From NCBI RefSeq assembly GCF_005877005.1, contig NZ_SSNH01000009.1, forward strand, positions 76,249 through 140,248: a stretch of DNA of 64,000 nt. Reading direction: 5' to 3'. The notes under the pieces were generated by a model. It worked only from the letters and a program-made list of their open reading frames with translations, did not search any database and had not been told where the DNA came from. The position numbers and the translations under genes were made by a program. Source of the DNA: Sinomonas susongensis. Lineage in GTDB: Bacteria; Actinomycetota; Actinomycetes; Actinomycetales; Micrococcaceae. Shown in pieces: positions 15,841-24,945 of this stretch (position 1 is its first letter; each line of letters begins with the position of its first letter).

Positions 15841-16713
15841 CTACCGCTGGCCCTCGACACCGTCGGCGTCGATGTGCTCCTTGGCGACCTCCTCGTTCAC
15901 GGTCTCCTGCCCAGTGGTGCTCTCCTTGCCGAGCCGGACACGCTCCACGGGAACCGTCTCCTTCTCCACGACGGGCCGCTCTTCATGGAGGACCACCTCG
16001 TGCTCCTCCTCGGAGAGCTCAGGACCGGCCAGGGCTGCGTCCCGGTTGGCCTCCGTGATGGGCTCGCGCTCAAGCCTGACCTCTTCCCGCTGGACCGGGA
16101 CCGTCTTGGTCACATTCTCCGTCGTGACGTACTTCCGCAGGCGGGCCCGACCCGTCTCCTGCTGCTCGGTGCCGACGTGGAGACGCTGCTCGGAACGAGT
16201 CATCGCATCATCGGTGCTGGGTCCGGACGTGTCGCGCCCAACGGTCCCGGGGGCGTCTTGGGCTGCCTCGCGCCCGCTTACGCCACCGCCGGTGGCCGCG
16301 TATCCCGTGCCTGTCGTCGCGGCGTCGGCCGTGGGAGTGTCCATCCCCTGGCCCTCGCCGACGGTGCGATCCGTGCCCGCACGGCCACCCGACCATCCGA
16401 GCCCTCGGTAGTACTCGTACAGCCGTGCTTCCTCATCGACTTCCAGGTGCCGGTCAGGATCGACCCGCGGCGCGTCCTTGACCTGCTCCTTCGTATAGGG
16501 CACGACGAGGTCCTCCCCTTGAAGCCGGGCCTCGTCAAGAGGCACGAAGGACTCATGCGTTCCGAAGAGCCCGGTCTTCACGGTGACCCAGTTCGGCTCG
16601 CCGGTTTCGTCGTCGAGGTAGAACTGCCCAATTCCCCCAAGCTTCTCGCCGTCGGGGGCGACGACATTTCCGCCATTGCTGATGAGACGATCAATGTGCT
16701 CCTTGGTGACCAC
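15841..16713 (-). CDS. PRC-barrel and DUF2382 (YsnF/AvaK-type) stress protein
   Basis: A 290-aa soluble protein. Residues about 1-85 form a PRC-barrel (HIDRLISNGGNVVAPDGEKLG, then FYLDDETGEPNWVTVKTGLFG). A Gly/Thr/Ala linker follows. The C-terminal DUF2382 domain has its usual opening MTRSEQRLHVGTEQQETGRA and three repeats of a charged strand pattern (VPVQREEVRLEREP, VVLHEERPVVEKE, VPVERVRLGKE). These proteins are common in soil actinobacteria and linked to stress or photosynthetic-reaction-centre-like barrels, but their biochemistry is not established. The start is GTG 16713, behind AAGGAGG; the longer frame upstream is not protein-like. Confidence 0.9.
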   Translation of the reverse strand: MVTKEHIDRLISNGGNVVAPDGEKLGGIGQFYLDDETGEPNWVTVKTGLFGTHESFVPLDEARLQGEDLVVPYTKEQVKDAPRVDPDRHLEVDEEARLYEYYRGLGWSGGRAGTDRTVGEGQGMDTPTADAATTGTGYAATGGGVSGREAAQDAPGTVGRDTSGPSTDDAMTRSEQRLHVGTEQQETGRARLRKYVTTENVTKTVPVQREEVRLEREPITEANRDAALAGPELSEEEHEVVLHEERPVVEKETVPVERVRLGKESTTGQETVNEEVAKEHIDADGVEGQR

Positions 16714-16849
16714 TGGTCCTCCTTGGATTGGTGCGTCGGATTCTTCTGTCGTGACGCCGTCCGGACGACGCTGTCGACGAGATACCCCCGCCCATGCACC
16801 GCAACCATCCAGTAACACGGCTCTCATTTCCGCGTCCAAGTCCCATGGA

Positions 16850-16883
16850 TGGCTCCAAGGACGATTGTTGGCTCCAAGGACGA
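16850..16883. repeat. 15-bp direct repeat, 19-bp period, in a divergent promoter region
   Basis: TGGCTCCAAGGACGA occurs twice with a 4-base gap (16850-16864 and 16869-16883) between the PRC-barrel gene and the membrane-protein gene at 16961. It may be a regulator site or simply a duplication. Confidence 0.8.
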
Positions 16884-16960
16884 GGACAGGCCCTCGCGTT
16901 ATGCTCTGCCTAGTGGGGGCGCGGGAGGTGCTCCGGGTACGCCGAGAAGGAGCACTCCGT

Positions 16961-17527
16961 ATGAGCGATCAGCTGAGCGACCAGCAGGGCCGCCCTCGTC
17001 CATGGCCGCCTGAGTCCGGCCTCGGCCGTTCGCCACAGCGTTCGCCCCTGCGTAACGGTGACGACCAGCTGGCGGCTCCGACTGGTCTCTCCCCGGAGGA
17101 CGCCGAGGCTTCCCGCCGCTGGCGCGTGGTCGTCGGCATCAGCTCGCTGGTCCTCGCTCTCGCCTGCGGCTTCTACGCGTTCACGAACACCATCGCGGTC
17201 GTCAGCGCTACGAGGGCCATTGAGGCGGCCGGCGGCTCGGTCCCGCAGAGCGCGATGGCCATGGCCGTCGCGATCATCGTGGTCTTCGGCCTGCTTGCCC
17301 TCGGCTACGCCGTGATCGGCATCTGGAACATCGTCGCCCGCACAGCGACGTCTGCTGCGCCCCTGGTGGCAGCGATCGTGCTCGCCGGAATCTCGCTCGT
17401 CCTCACCGTGCTCTACATGCTCAGCACGGGCTCGATCGGCCTCCAGGCAGTAGGCCTGGCCCTGAACGCGCTGGTCATCGTCCGGGCGGTCCGACTGCTC
17501 CGGATGAAGAAGGCCGCCGCCGTCTAG
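16961..17527 (+). CDS. Four-helix integral membrane protein, function unknown
   Basis: A 188-aa protein with about 55 hydrophilic N-terminal residues and four hydrophobic segments starting near residues 58 (VVVGISSLVLALACGFYAF), 92 (AMAMAVAIIVVFGLLALGYAV), 127 and 155. No family recognised; the pattern is that of small actinobacterial membrane proteins. The start ATG 16961 has AGAAGGA upstream. A possible -10 (TATGCT) lies at 16900. It precedes the dehydrogenase gene by 48 bases and may be cotranscribed with it. Confidence 0.7.
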   Translation: MSDQLSDQQGRPRPWPPESGLGRSPQRSPLRNGDDQLAAPTGLSPEDAEASRRWRVVVGISSLVLALACGFYAFTNTIAVVSATRAIEAAGGSVPQSAMAMAVAIIVVFGLLALGYAVIGIWNIVARTATSAAPLVAAIVLAGISLVLTVLYMLSTGSIGLQAVGLALNALVIVRAVRLLRMKKAAAV

Positions 17528-17575
17528 TCCTCAACGTGCCGGCCCCAGAATGAATCAGAAGGAAGGGGTTTCCGA

Positions 17576-18511
17576 TTGATCGACTACCTCACCGCCGTCG
17601 GGCAGGGAACGGTCCGATTGGACCGGGGTCCCCGGCCCGAGCTGGCGCCGGGGCACGTGCGGGTGCGCGTGGCCTTCGTCGGCGTGTGCCATTCGGACAC
17701 CGCCATGGTGAGGGAAGGCCAGGGCCCCTTCCCGTCACGCCTCGGGCATGAGGTCTCGGGCACCATCGTCGAGAGTCGCGACCCGCAGCTGCCCGAGGGA
17801 ACCAGGGTCGCCGCGTACATCAGCGACGGCTACGCCACAGAGGTGGAGGTTCCCTCGGAACGGATCATCCCGCTCCATCCAGGGTGCTCGCTCGCAGACG
17901 CCGCGCTCTCGGAGCCCCTCGCGTGCGCCATCGGTGGCGTGGAGATGCTCGATCTTGCCAGCACGCCGCACGTGGTCCTCGTCGGGGCCGGCTTCATGGG
18001 CCTGCTCGCGCTGCGCCTCATGGTGGGCCGGGGCCTGCAGGTCACGGTCGTCGAGCCGCGGGAGAGGACCCGTGGCATCGCCGCCCAGTGGGGTGCGGAA
18101 ACCACGTTGGCCCCCGGTGACGTCCCGGCCGAAATGCTCGCGAGCAACCCCGTCGTCGTCGAGGCCACGGGCTCGGCGGGCGGTCTTGAGCTGGCGAGCA
18201 GCCTCGTCCAGATCGCCGGGACCCTCGGCATCCTCGGCTACCACCAATCGAACCAGGGGCGGCGAACGGTCGACATGGAGAGCTGGAACTACCGCGCGCT
18301 GCGGGTCCTGAGCCTCCATCACCGGAATCCAGCGGACGTGATGCGGTGGATGGACCGGGCCCAACGACTCAGCGCACACGGCATCGTCGTCCCTTCGCAG
18401 CTCGTCGACCGGCGCATCGCATTGGCCGAACTCCCCGAGCTGTTCATGGGCGGGGAGCACGGAGACACCGTCAAGACCCTCCTCGACCTCGGTTCCGGTG
18501 TCACGGACTGA
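17576..18511 (+). CDS. Zinc-dependent alcohol dehydrogenase-like MDR enzyme lacking the structural zinc loop
   Basis: A 311-aa medium-chain dehydrogenase. The N-terminal GroES-like part has catalytic-zinc ligands in GVCHSD and GHE. The Rossmann part has VVLVGAGFMGLLALRL, a normal GxGxxG-type loop. The four-Cys structural zinc lobe found in many family members is absent, and the length is about 30-40 residues under the usual 340-350. Sugar or polyol dehydrogenases of this type exist; the substrate is not predictable. It starts at TTG 17576 behind AAGGAAGG. Followed by the aldo/keto reductase. Confidence 0.85.
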   Translation: MIDYLTAVGQGTVRLDRGPRPELAPGHVRVRVAFVGVCHSDTAMVREGQGPFPSRLGHEVSGTIVESRDPQLPEGTRVAAYISDGYATEVEVPSERIIPLHPGCSLADAALSEPLACAIGGVEMLDLASTPHVVLVGAGFMGLLALRLMVGRGLQVTVVEPRERTRGIAAQWGAETTLAPGDVPAEMLASNPVVVEATGSAGGLELASSLVQIAGTLGILGYHQSNQGRRTVDMESWNYRALRVLSLHHRNPADVMRWMDRAQRLSAHGIVVPSQLVDRRIALAELPELFMGGEHGDTVKTLLDLGSGVTD

Positions 18512-18541
18512 GCAGAAGAGCCTCTGGCTGCAGAAGAGCCT
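18512..18541. repeat. 12-bp direct repeat (18-bp period) upstream of the aldo/keto reductase
   Basis: GCAGAAGAGCCT occurs at 18512-18523 and 18530-18541; the second copy runs into the TATAGT -10 box. Its position would suit a regulator site. Confidence 0.7.
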
Positions 18542-18546
18542 ATAGT
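18541..18546 (+). promoter_or_regulatory. Candidate -10 box TATAGT of the aldo/keto reductase
   Basis: TATAGT lies eight bases before ATG 18555, with no ribosome binding site between, consistent with a leaderless or nearly leaderless transcript. Confidence 0.5.
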
Positions 18547-18554
18547 CGGTGAGC

Positions 18555-19541
18555 ATGGAAGAGCGCGTGCTGGGACGGACCGGCCGGAAGGTGTCCGCAA
18601 TCGGGTTGGGAACGTGGCAGTTGGGCTCGGACTGGGGTGACGTCGGCAGGTCCGAAGCGCTTCAGGTGCTCGACGCCGCCGCTGCATCCGGGGTGACCTT
18701 CTTCGACACTGCCGACGTCTACGGCGACGGTCGCAGCGAGCAGATCATCGGGGAGTGGCTCGCCGCGCATCCGAATGACGGCGTCATGGTGGCGACCAAG
18801 ATGGGGCGCCGCGTGCCGCAGCTGCCGGAGAACTACACGCTGGAGAACTTCCGCGGGTGGCTGGACCGTTCCCGCCGGAATCTCGGCCGGGACACCCTGG
18901 ACCTCGTGCAGCTGCACTGCCCGCCGACCCCCGTCTACTCGAATGACCGGGTCTTCGACGCCCTCGACCAGCTCGTCGAGGAGGGCGTGGTGCGCAACTA
19001 CGGCGTCAGCGTGGAGACAGCGCAGGAGGCGTTGACAGCGATCGCACGCCCGGGCGTTGCATCCGTCCAGATCATCTTCAACCCGTTCCGGCTGAAGCCG
19101 AAGGACGAGGTCCTCCCCGCCGCGCAGGCTGCCGGGGTCGGGATCATCGTGCGGGTGCCCCTTGCCTCGGGACTGCTCAGCGGCAAGTACAGCCGCGACA
19201 CCAGGTTCTCGGAGAACGACCACCGGAACTACAACCGCGACGGCTCCGCCTTCGACGTCGGCGAGACTTTCTCCGGGGTGAACTTCGAGCGCGGCCTCGA
19301 CGCCGTGTCAGAGTTCCAGGAGCTTGTCCCGGACGGTGTGACGACGGCGCAGGCTGCCCTTGCCTGGATCCTCGCCCAGCCCGGGGTGACGACGGTCATC
19401 CCCGGCGCGAGGAACACCGCGCAGGCGCAGGCGAACGCCGCCGCGGCCGACGCCGTCGGCCGCTTGGGCCCGGAGTTCGACGATGGCGTCCGGCGGATCT
19501 ACGAGAAGCACTTCCGCGAGGCCGTCCACCCGCGCTGGTAG
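18555..19541 (+). CDS. Aldo/keto reductase
   Basis: NADPH-dependent carbonyl reductase with a TIM-barrel fold, 328 aa. The tetrad is visible: Asp and Tyr in FFDTADVYGDGRSE (residues about 52-65), Lys in VATKMG, His in VQLHCPP. The C-terminal cofactor segment VIPGARNTAQAQANAAA is intact. The first residues EERVLGRTGRKVSAIGLGTW are typical of the YajO/Tas-like group. ATG 18555 is preferred to GTG 18549 because of the -10 box position. The stop is 13 bases from the convergent DMT transporter gene. Confidence 0.92.
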   Translation: MEERVLGRTGRKVSAIGLGTWQLGSDWGDVGRSEALQVLDAAAASGVTFFDTADVYGDGRSEQIIGEWLAAHPNDGVMVATKMGRRVPQLPENYTLENFRGWLDRSRRNLGRDTLDLVQLHCPPTPVYSNDRVFDALDQLVEEGVVRNYGVSVETAQEALTAIARPGVASVQIIFNPFRLKPKDEVLPAAQAAGVGIIVRVPLASGLLSGKYSRDTRFSENDHRNYNRDGSAFDVGETFSGVNFERGLDAVSEFQELVPDGVTTAQAALAWILAQPGVTTVIPGARNTAQAQANAAAADAVGRLGPEFDDGVRRIYEKHFREAVHPRW

Positions 19542-19554
19542 ACGCCGCCTGCCC

Positions 19555-20454
19555 TCATTCGAGGTCCTCCGACGTCTCCGGCTGGTGCACGGACATGATC
19601 CACACCCCGGCGACTGCCGCAGCTCCCGCCGCGACGAAACCGACAAAGGCCACCGGCGGGGCGCTGGCTGCCTCCCCGAGCACGGTGATCGCCAGCGTGA
19701 CCGCGACGAGCGGGTCGATCACTGTCAGCCCCGCCACTACGAGTTCATTGCTGCCGCTCGCGTGTGCCTTCTGGACAAGGCTCGTCCCGAGGGCCAGGGC
19801 GATGCCCAGCCCTGCCAGTCCCGCGAGCGCAAGCCATTCGAAGTCGCCTTGGACGATGCGCCCGATCACGGCCTTGGCGAGGGTTGCGACGAATCCGTAG
19901 AGGACGCCAGCTCCCGCCGTGGCGGCCGCCGCGCTCGGATGGCGGCGCGTCAGCACCCACACGACGAAGGCCGCCACGATGGCGCAGCACATGAGGATCA
20001 GCACCTCGAGCATGTGCTGCTGGTCGACTTGAATGTCCTCGGCCGAGAGCGCGGCTACAGCGACGAAGGCGCCGATGCCCGCGATGCAGAGGATGATCGA
20101 AAGGCTCTCCCGCTTGCCGGGCATCCGGTGGGAGCGCGCGCCGTTTGCCACTGCCGTCACGACCAGGGCGGCAGCGCCGATGGGCTGTACGACCATGAGC
20201 GGGGAGAATCTCAGTGCGGCCAACTGCAGGATGATGGCCGCACCTATCAGCCCCGTCCCGACGAGCCAGGCCCGCCGGCGCACGAGACCACGGAAGCTGG
20301 TCTCCTGCTCACCCTCGGCCTCGACACCCCGGCTTTGGTAGATCGTTCCGAGGGCGAGGAAGACGGCGCCGAGCAGCGCTATCGGGATACCCAGCCAGTG
20401 GGTGGAGGAGAAGACGCTCAGGCCCTCGGCCAACGCGACCCTGACCGTCAGCAT
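19555..20454 (-). CDS. DMT-superfamily (EamA/NIPA-like) membrane transporter
   Basis: A 299-aa inner membrane protein with nine or ten hydrophobic helices and the two-repeat layout of drug/metabolite transporters. It starts close to helix 1 (WLGIPIALLGAVFLALGTIYQSRG) and ends with VAGVWIMSVHQPETSEDLE. The Gln-Ser-Arg-Gly after helix 1 and the paired PLMVVQPIGAAAL and VIDPLVAVTLAI segments resemble actinobacterial NIPA-type members. The exported or imported substrate is unknown. Transcribed toward the aldo/keto reductase gene. Confidence 0.82.
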   Translation of the reverse strand: MLTVRVALAEGLSVFSSTHWLGIPIALLGAVFLALGTIYQSRGVEAEGEQETSFRGLVRRRAWLVGTGLIGAAIILQLAALRFSPLMVVQPIGAAALVVTAVANGARSHRMPGKRESLSIILCIAGIGAFVAVAALSAEDIQVDQQHMLEVLILMCCAIVAAFVVWVLTRRHPSAAAATAGAGVLYGFVATLAKAVIGRIVQGDFEWLALAGLAGLGIALALGTSLVQKAHASGSNELVVAGLTVIDPLVAVTLAITVLGEAASAPPVAFVGFVAAGAAAVAGVWIMSVHQPETSEDLE

Positions 20455-20563
20455 CAGCCGCTACCTCTCTGCGCTGCCACGCACGGGCCGCTCACACCGC
20501 CGGGATACCCGCGGGGTCCGACTCAAAACGGACGCGCCGCGGGCACCGGCCCGGCTCGCGCTT

Positions 20564-21667
20564 CTACGCGGGCATCTCGAGCTCCCAGTCCTTCACGTCG
20601 GCGAGCGGGGTGAAGATGCTTCCGTCGAGTTCGTCGAGGGCCAGATTGGCGCGGACGCGCGACGGCCAGTTGCGGTTCGCGAGCGCAGCCTTGCCGAGCG
20701 CGACGACGTCGGCCGTTCCTTGCTCGAGGAGGCGGGCGGCCGCTTCGGGGGCATCCAGATTGCCGTTCGCGATCACGGGCAAGCCGGAGTGGCGCCTGGC
20801 GAGGGCTGCCAGAGACTCCCCGCTGTCGCCGAACGCCGGGGCAGCAGCCCGGTACTCCGTCGTGTGGATGAAGTCGATTCCGGTGGAGCCCAAGGTGGAG
20901 AAGATGATCCGGGCTTCTTCGGCGCCGCCACTCCATTTGTGGTCGTTGTCGCTGACCTTGGCCTGGGAGATGCGGATTCCCACGGTCATCTCCGGCCCCA
21001 CGGCCGCACGGACAGCCTCGCAGACCTCGGCTGCGAACCGCACGCGGTTCTCCGGGGAACCCCCGTAGCTGTCGGTCCGCCTGTTGAGGTAGTCCGTGAG
21101 GAACTGGTCGATGAGATATCCGTTCGCGCCGTGGATCTCGATCCCGTCGAAGCCCGCTTCCTTGGCCCGCAGTGCGGCCATGGCGAAGCCTTTGCGGACG
21201 TCCTCCATCTGGCCGGGGGTGATCTCCGAGGGAACGGGAAAGGGGCCTTCACCGCGGTAGAAGCCCAGCTGCATTCCCTTGGGTGCGACAGCGGAAGGAC
21301 CGATGGTGGAGTCCCTGAAGCGGTTCCCCTGGGACTGGGCGCCGGCGTGCATGAGCTGGGCGAAGATCACCGCCCCGGCGGAGTGGACGCCGTCGACGAC
21401 CTTGGTCCAGGAGTCCGCCTGCTCGCCCGTGGCGATGCCGGGCTGGAACAGGTAGCCCTGGCTGTAGGCCGTGTCCGGGTAGATGCCTTCCGTGATCAGC
21501 AGACCGAAGCCGCCACGCGCGTAGGCGGCGTAGTAGGAGGCCATCCTTTCGGTTGCGAGACCTTCCTCGGTTGCGCTGATCCGTGTCATCGGGGCCAGCG
21601 CGACCCGGTTCCCGGCCTCGGTGGAGCCGATCCTGATGGGCTTCCACAGTGAGGGGAAGTTGGGCAC
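20564..21667 (-). CDS. NADH:flavin oxidoreductase, Old Yellow Enzyme family
   Basis: A 367-aa FMN-dependent ene-reductase with TIM-barrel fold. Seen: NRVALAPMTR near residue 20, FAQLMHAGAQ near residue 104, a GFDGIEIHGANGYLIDQFL block near residues 170-188 with the paired substrate-binding residues (His, Asn), RTDSYGGSPENR, and a C-terminal FMN phosphate site around PVIANGNL and ALGKAALANRNWP. It would reduce an activated C=C bond. It is the last gene of the seven-gene minus-strand operon that begins at 26919, which suggests it acts on an unsaturated intermediate of that pathway. Confidence 0.93.
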   Translation of the reverse strand: MPNFPSLWKPIRIGSTEAGNRVALAPMTRISATEEGLATERMASYYAAYARGGFGLLITEGIYPDTAYSQGYLFQPGIATGEQADSWTKVVDGVHSAGAVIFAQLMHAGAQSQGNRFRDSTIGPSAVAPKGMQLGFYRGEGPFPVPSEITPGQMEDVRKGFAMAALRAKEAGFDGIEIHGANGYLIDQFLTDYLNRRTDSYGGSPENRVRFAAEVCEAVRAAVGPEMTVGIRISQAKVSDNDHKWSGGAEEARIIFSTLGSTGIDFIHTTEYRAAAPAFGDSGESLAALARRHSGLPVIANGNLDAPEAAARLLEQGTADVVALGKAALANRNWPSRVRANLALDELDGSIFTPLADVKDWELEMPA

Positions 21668-21680
21668 TGATTTCTCCTTC

Positions 21681-22070
21681 TCATTCCTTCAGGACATGGA
21701 GGCGCGCGGCCTCGAGTCCCGCAGCGATCACTGCTTGCAGCAGCCGGTGCTCAGCCCGGCCGCCGTGTCGGCCCTCCTGCTCGTCGGGGAGGCCCTCCTG
21801 CTCGTCGGGGAGGCCGTCGAGGACGACGGCGCGGGCGGGCGCTGCCGCGAAGACCGCGGCCCACGCCTCGCCCACGGTGGAGCACAGCTCCTGCCGCCTG
21901 CCCGGCTGGGAGACGACGAATCCGTCAGCGTGCCCCCCGACCTTGACCCTCGGGGTGACGGACGAGCACAGCTCGTTGATCATCTGGGCCGCGATCAGGT
22001 TCCCCCGGAGGGTCCGCCCCTCGGGAAAGACGGGGTCGGCTGCCACGTGCCTTCCGCAGGCTCCGCACAT
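21681..22070 (-). CDS. Small CxxC protein of the asparaginase/OYE operon, function unknown
   Basis: A 129-aa protein with no recognised family. It begins MCGACGRHV (CxxC that may bind metal) and has a middle AAQMINELCSSVTPRVKVGG. Residues about 90-104 carry an exact seven-residue repeat, GLPDEQE twice, from a 21-bp tandem DNA duplication. It lies between the SDR at 22087 and the OYE gene at 21667, with gaps under 20 bases, so it is cotranscribed. It might be a small electron-transfer or scaffold component; this is speculation. Confidence 0.6.
   Translation of the reverse strand: MCGACGRHVAADPVFPEGRTLRGNLIAAQMINELCSSVTPRVKVGGHADGFVVSQPGRRQELCSTVGEAWAAVFAAAPARAVVLDGLPDEQEGLPDEQEGRHGGRAEHRLLQAVIAAGLEAARLHVLKE
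21771..21812. repeat. Exact 21-bp tandem duplication in the CxxC gene
   Basis: GCCCTCCTGCTCGTCGGGGA plus one G is present twice without any change. In frame it duplicates GLPDEQE. Perfect identity suggests a recent slippage event. Confidence 0.95.
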
Positions 22071-22086
22071 TCCGGTTCCTTTCGCT

Positions 22087-22809
22087 TCAGGGCATCACGT
22101 CGCCGGAGTTCGGCCCGAGGGTCTGCCCGACGAAGAGGTTCCCGCCCGGATCGCTCGCAAGGAGGACGGCAGTCGGTGCGACCTCCGCCGGCGTGCCGAA
22201 CCGCCCGAGCGGCAGTTCGGCGCGCTTTGCCCTCTTCCAGTCCTCAGAGATCCCGTCCACGAGGGGCGTCTCGATGGGTCCGGGCGCGATGCTGTTGACG
22301 AGGACGTTGTCTGCGGCGACCTCGAGCGCCAGGGCCTTGGTGAATCCGATGACGCCCGCCTTCGCCGCGCTGTAGTGGCCGAGCCCCACCCCGCCCTTGA
22401 TGCCCAGCTGGGATGCAACGTTGATGATCCTCCCCCAGCCCTGCTGGCGCATCGGCTTGAGGACTTCGCGGCTGCACAGGAAGACACCCGTGAGGTCGAC
22501 GCTGATGGTCTCATTCCACATCGCGAGGTCCATGTCCTCCACAGGAGACTCCGTCAGGAGTCCGGCGGAGTTGACCAGGACGTCGATCGTGCCGAACTGT
22601 TCGCGCACCGACGAGAACGCAGCACGCACCCGGCCCTCGTCCGCGACGTCCACCCCGATCACCCCTGGTGAGTCGGTCCGGTCGAGGACGGCGACGCGGT
22701 CGCCGTTCTCGCGGAACGCCTCGGCGATGGCCTTGCCGATGCCGCTCGCGCCTCCGGTCACCACCACGGTGCGACCGGAGGCGCGCCCGCCGCTGAGCGG
22801 CGCGCTCAT
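22087..22809 (-). CDS. SDR oxidoreductase of the asparaginase operon (1)
   Basis: A 240-aa classical [13 protein letters not shown] near residues 19-28, NSAG, and catalytic Ser and Tyr-Lys in [23 protein letters not shown]. FabG-like in length. The C-terminal [14 protein letters not shown] replaces the usual VDGG, so the cofactor/tetramer end is atypical. ATG 22809 overlaps the stop of the upstream SDR by four bases (ATGA). Probably oxidises or reduces a hydroxyl/keto group in the same pathway as its neighbours. Confidence 0.9.
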   Translation of the reverse strand: MSAPLSGGRASGRTVVVTGGASGIGKAIAEAFRENGDRVAVLDRTDSPGVIGVDVADEGRVRAAFSSVREQFGTIDVLVNSAGLLTESPVEDMDLAMWNETISVDLTGVFLCSREVLKPMRQQGWGRIINVASQLGIKGGVGLGHYSAAKAGVIGFTKALALEVAADNVLVNSIAPGPIETPLVDGISEDWKRAKRAELPLGRFGTPAEVAPTAVLLASDPGGNLFVGQTLGPNSGDVMP

Positions 22810-23570
22810 GCCCGCATCTTGACGGTCAGACCGCCGTCGACGACGACAGCCTGGCCGGTCACGTAGTTGGCGGCCGGCGAGGTGAGGAAGCCGATGACCT
22901 CGGCCACCTCTTCCGGACGGCCGACCCGCCCCCAAGGGATGTCGTCCCCGGCGCGCCTGAGGCCCTCCGGACCGAGCGAGTTCACCGGATCGAGCGACTG
23001 CGGGGTCTCGATGAGGCCCGGGATGACGGCGTTGGCCCGGATCTGCCGGGGGCCGAGCTCCACGGCGACGCTGCGGACCAGGCCCAGGACGCCAGCCTTC
23101 GCCGCAGCGTAGTGCGCGTGTTCCTCCCACCCGTACACGCCTCCGGCGATCGAGGACACCGCGACCATGGCCCCGCCGTCACCCATCCGGGACGCCCCGG
23201 CCCGCAGGGTGCGGAGGACGCCGGTGAGGTCGACGTCGAGCATGTCGTGCCAACGCTCGTCCGAGAGCTCGGCCAGGGGCGCGTTCCGGAGGATTCCGGC
23301 GTTGGCCACCGCGTAGTCCAGCCGCCCGAATTCTTCGACCGCGCGCTCGGCAAAGGCCTCCACCGAATTGGTGCTGCGCACGTCGACCTCATGGATCACG
23401 GCCTGGCCGCCGGCATCCTTCACCCGTCGGAGCGTCTCTTCAGGATCGTGGGGGTCGCCGGGGAACGTGCCAATCACGGTGCGGACGTTCCGTCCCGCGT
23501 AGTGGACGGCGAGTGCGCGTCCGATTCCGCTGGCCGCGCCCGTGACGATCGCTGCTTTCGCTTCAGGCAT
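22806..23570 (-). CDS. SDR oxidoreductase of the asparaginase operon (2)
   Basis: A 254-aa classical SDR with [10 protein letters not shown] at residues 10-19, NAGI, active-site Ser and Tyr in [23 protein letters not shown], and a normal [12 protein letters not shown] end. It overlaps the MFS gene upstream by eight bases and the next SDR downstream by four, so translation is coupled. Sequence differs clearly from the following SDR; they are not a recent duplication and may catalyse successive steps. Confidence 0.92.
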   Translation of the reverse strand: MPEAKAAIVTGAASGIGRALAVHYAGRNVRTVIGTFPGDPHDPEETLRRVKDAGGQAVIHEVDVRSTNSVEAFAERAVEEFGRLDYAVANAGILRNAPLAELSDERWHDMLDVDLTGVLRTLRAGASRMGDGGAMVAVSSIAGGVYGWEEHAHYAAAKAGVLGLVRSVAVELGPRQIRANAVIPGLIETPQSLDPVNSLGPEGLRRAGDDIPWGRVGRPEEVAEVIGFLTSPAANYVTGQAVVVDGGLTVKMRA

Positions 23571-24945
23571 GGGGATGGTCCTCCAGGAGTGCTTCGACGG
23601 GCGGCTTCGCGGCGAGCATCAGGAGACCCGAGACGAGGGTGCCGAGGGCACCCACCCACAGGGCTGCGGTGCCGGTGCCCGAGCCCGCGGCGATGGCCGT
23701 GAAGAGGGCGCCGCCGATGATCGTGCCGGGCTGGCTCATGGCTCCGATGAACGAAGTCCCCGTCGCCCGGCAGCTGACCGGGTAGCACTCGGCCATGAAG
23801 TACTGGATGGCCGCATACGGACCGACCAGGAAGAAGAGCCCCGCGCCGTAGGTCAGGATGATGAGGAACGGGTTGGACGCGATCGGGCTGAGCATGACGC
23901 CGAAGGAGAGGCCCGAGATGATCCAGCCGATGATGATCGTCTTCTTGCGCCCGATCCTGTCGCCGAGCCATCCGTGGAAGACGTACCCGAAGTAGGCGAG
24001 CAGGTTGATGACGATGAGCATCCAGAACGCGTCCGAGAGCTCGACGCCCTTGGCGTTCTTCAGGACAGAGCTGCCCAGGACGCTGAAGATCGCGATGCCG
24101 AAGAAGTTGATGATCCAGGCGAGCGAGAACACGATCGTGTTGCGGCGCAGGTGCGGCTCCCAGAGGCGCTTGAGGGGCGCCGTGGAGGAGTGCTCGACGC
24201 CGTACGTGGCGGCGAGGGCGTGGGCCTCCTCGGGCCTGCCCTCCTTCTCGAGCTCGGTGAGCTTCCGGTGCAGCTCGAACTGGGGCGTCTCCCTGAGCTT
24301 GCGCGCGATGAGCCACACGATGATGGCCGCGGGAACAGCGGCCATCACGTAGAGGCCCCGCCAGCCGGCGGTGGGTAGGAACGCGAGGGCGAGGGCGCTC
24401 GAGAGGAGGAATCCGAGAGGCCAGCCGCCCTGGATGAAGGAGTAGTGGAAGCCGGGGCGCTTGCGCCTCTTCTCGTCCTCGGTGACCTGGTAGACCTCGT
24501 TCATGTAGGTCGCGTTCACCGCCTGCTCCGAGAAGCCGAGGCCGCCGAAGGAGCGGACCACGCTGAGCAGGACGTTGCTGGCGGCACCCAGGCCGGTCGG
24601 AAGGACCGCAGTGAGGGTGGAGACGACGGCGGTGCCGCCGATCGTCGTCATCATGCCCTTGCGGCGCCCGAGGCGGTCGATGACCGGCCCGATGGCGAAG
24701 CACACCACGGCCGTTCCGACGGCGATCCAGGTGTTGATCGCGTATGCCTCCGAGGCGCTCCAGCCGAACGATTCCTGCATCGCGGGCAGGAGCGTGCCGA
24801 AGAGGCCGTAGTCGAACACGGCAATCGTCCAGGCCAGGAGGGCGAGAATGGTCGCCGTGCGAGTGGCGCGCTTCGAGAACGTCGGGAACCGACGCTTCTC
24901 GTTGACGGCCGGAGCCGACAGGTCGATCGTTGAACGGGTGCTCAC
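23563..24945 (-). CDS. MFS transporter (sugar/acid symporter type)
   Basis: A 460-aa inner membrane carrier with twelve predicted helices. Seen: the first helix [22 protein letters not shown], the loop 2-3 motif [12 protein letters not shown] and its repeat LGDRIGRKK, and a long central cytoplasmic loop (residues about 200-245). The pattern resembles metabolite:proton symporters of the aromatic acid/sialic acid groups. Within the operon it is the likely uptake system for the pathway substrate. It starts at GTG 24945, which overlaps the preceding stop (GTGA). Confidence 0.9.
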   Translation of the reverse strand: MSTRSTIDLSAPAVNEKRRFPTFSKRATRTATILALLAWTIAVFDYGLFGTLLPAMQESFGWSASEAYAINTWIAVGTAVVCFAIGPVIDRLGRRKGMMTTIGGTAVVSTLTAVLPTGLGAASNVLLSVVRSFGGLGFSEQAVNATYMNEVYQVTEDEKRRKRPGFHYSFIQGGWPLGFLLSSALALAFLPTAGWRGLYVMAAVPAAIIVWLIARKLRETPQFELHRKLTELEKEGRPEEAHALAATYGVEHSSTAPLKRLWEPHLRRNTIVFSLAWIINFFGIAIFSVLGSSVLKNAKGVELSDAFWMLIVINLLAYFGYVFHGWLGDRIGRKKTIIIGWIISGLSFGVMLSPIASNPFLIILTYGAGLFFLVGPYAAIQYFMAECYPVSCRATGTSFIGAMSQPGTIIGGALFTAIAAGSGTGTAALWVGALGTLVSGLLMLAAKPPVEALLEDHPHA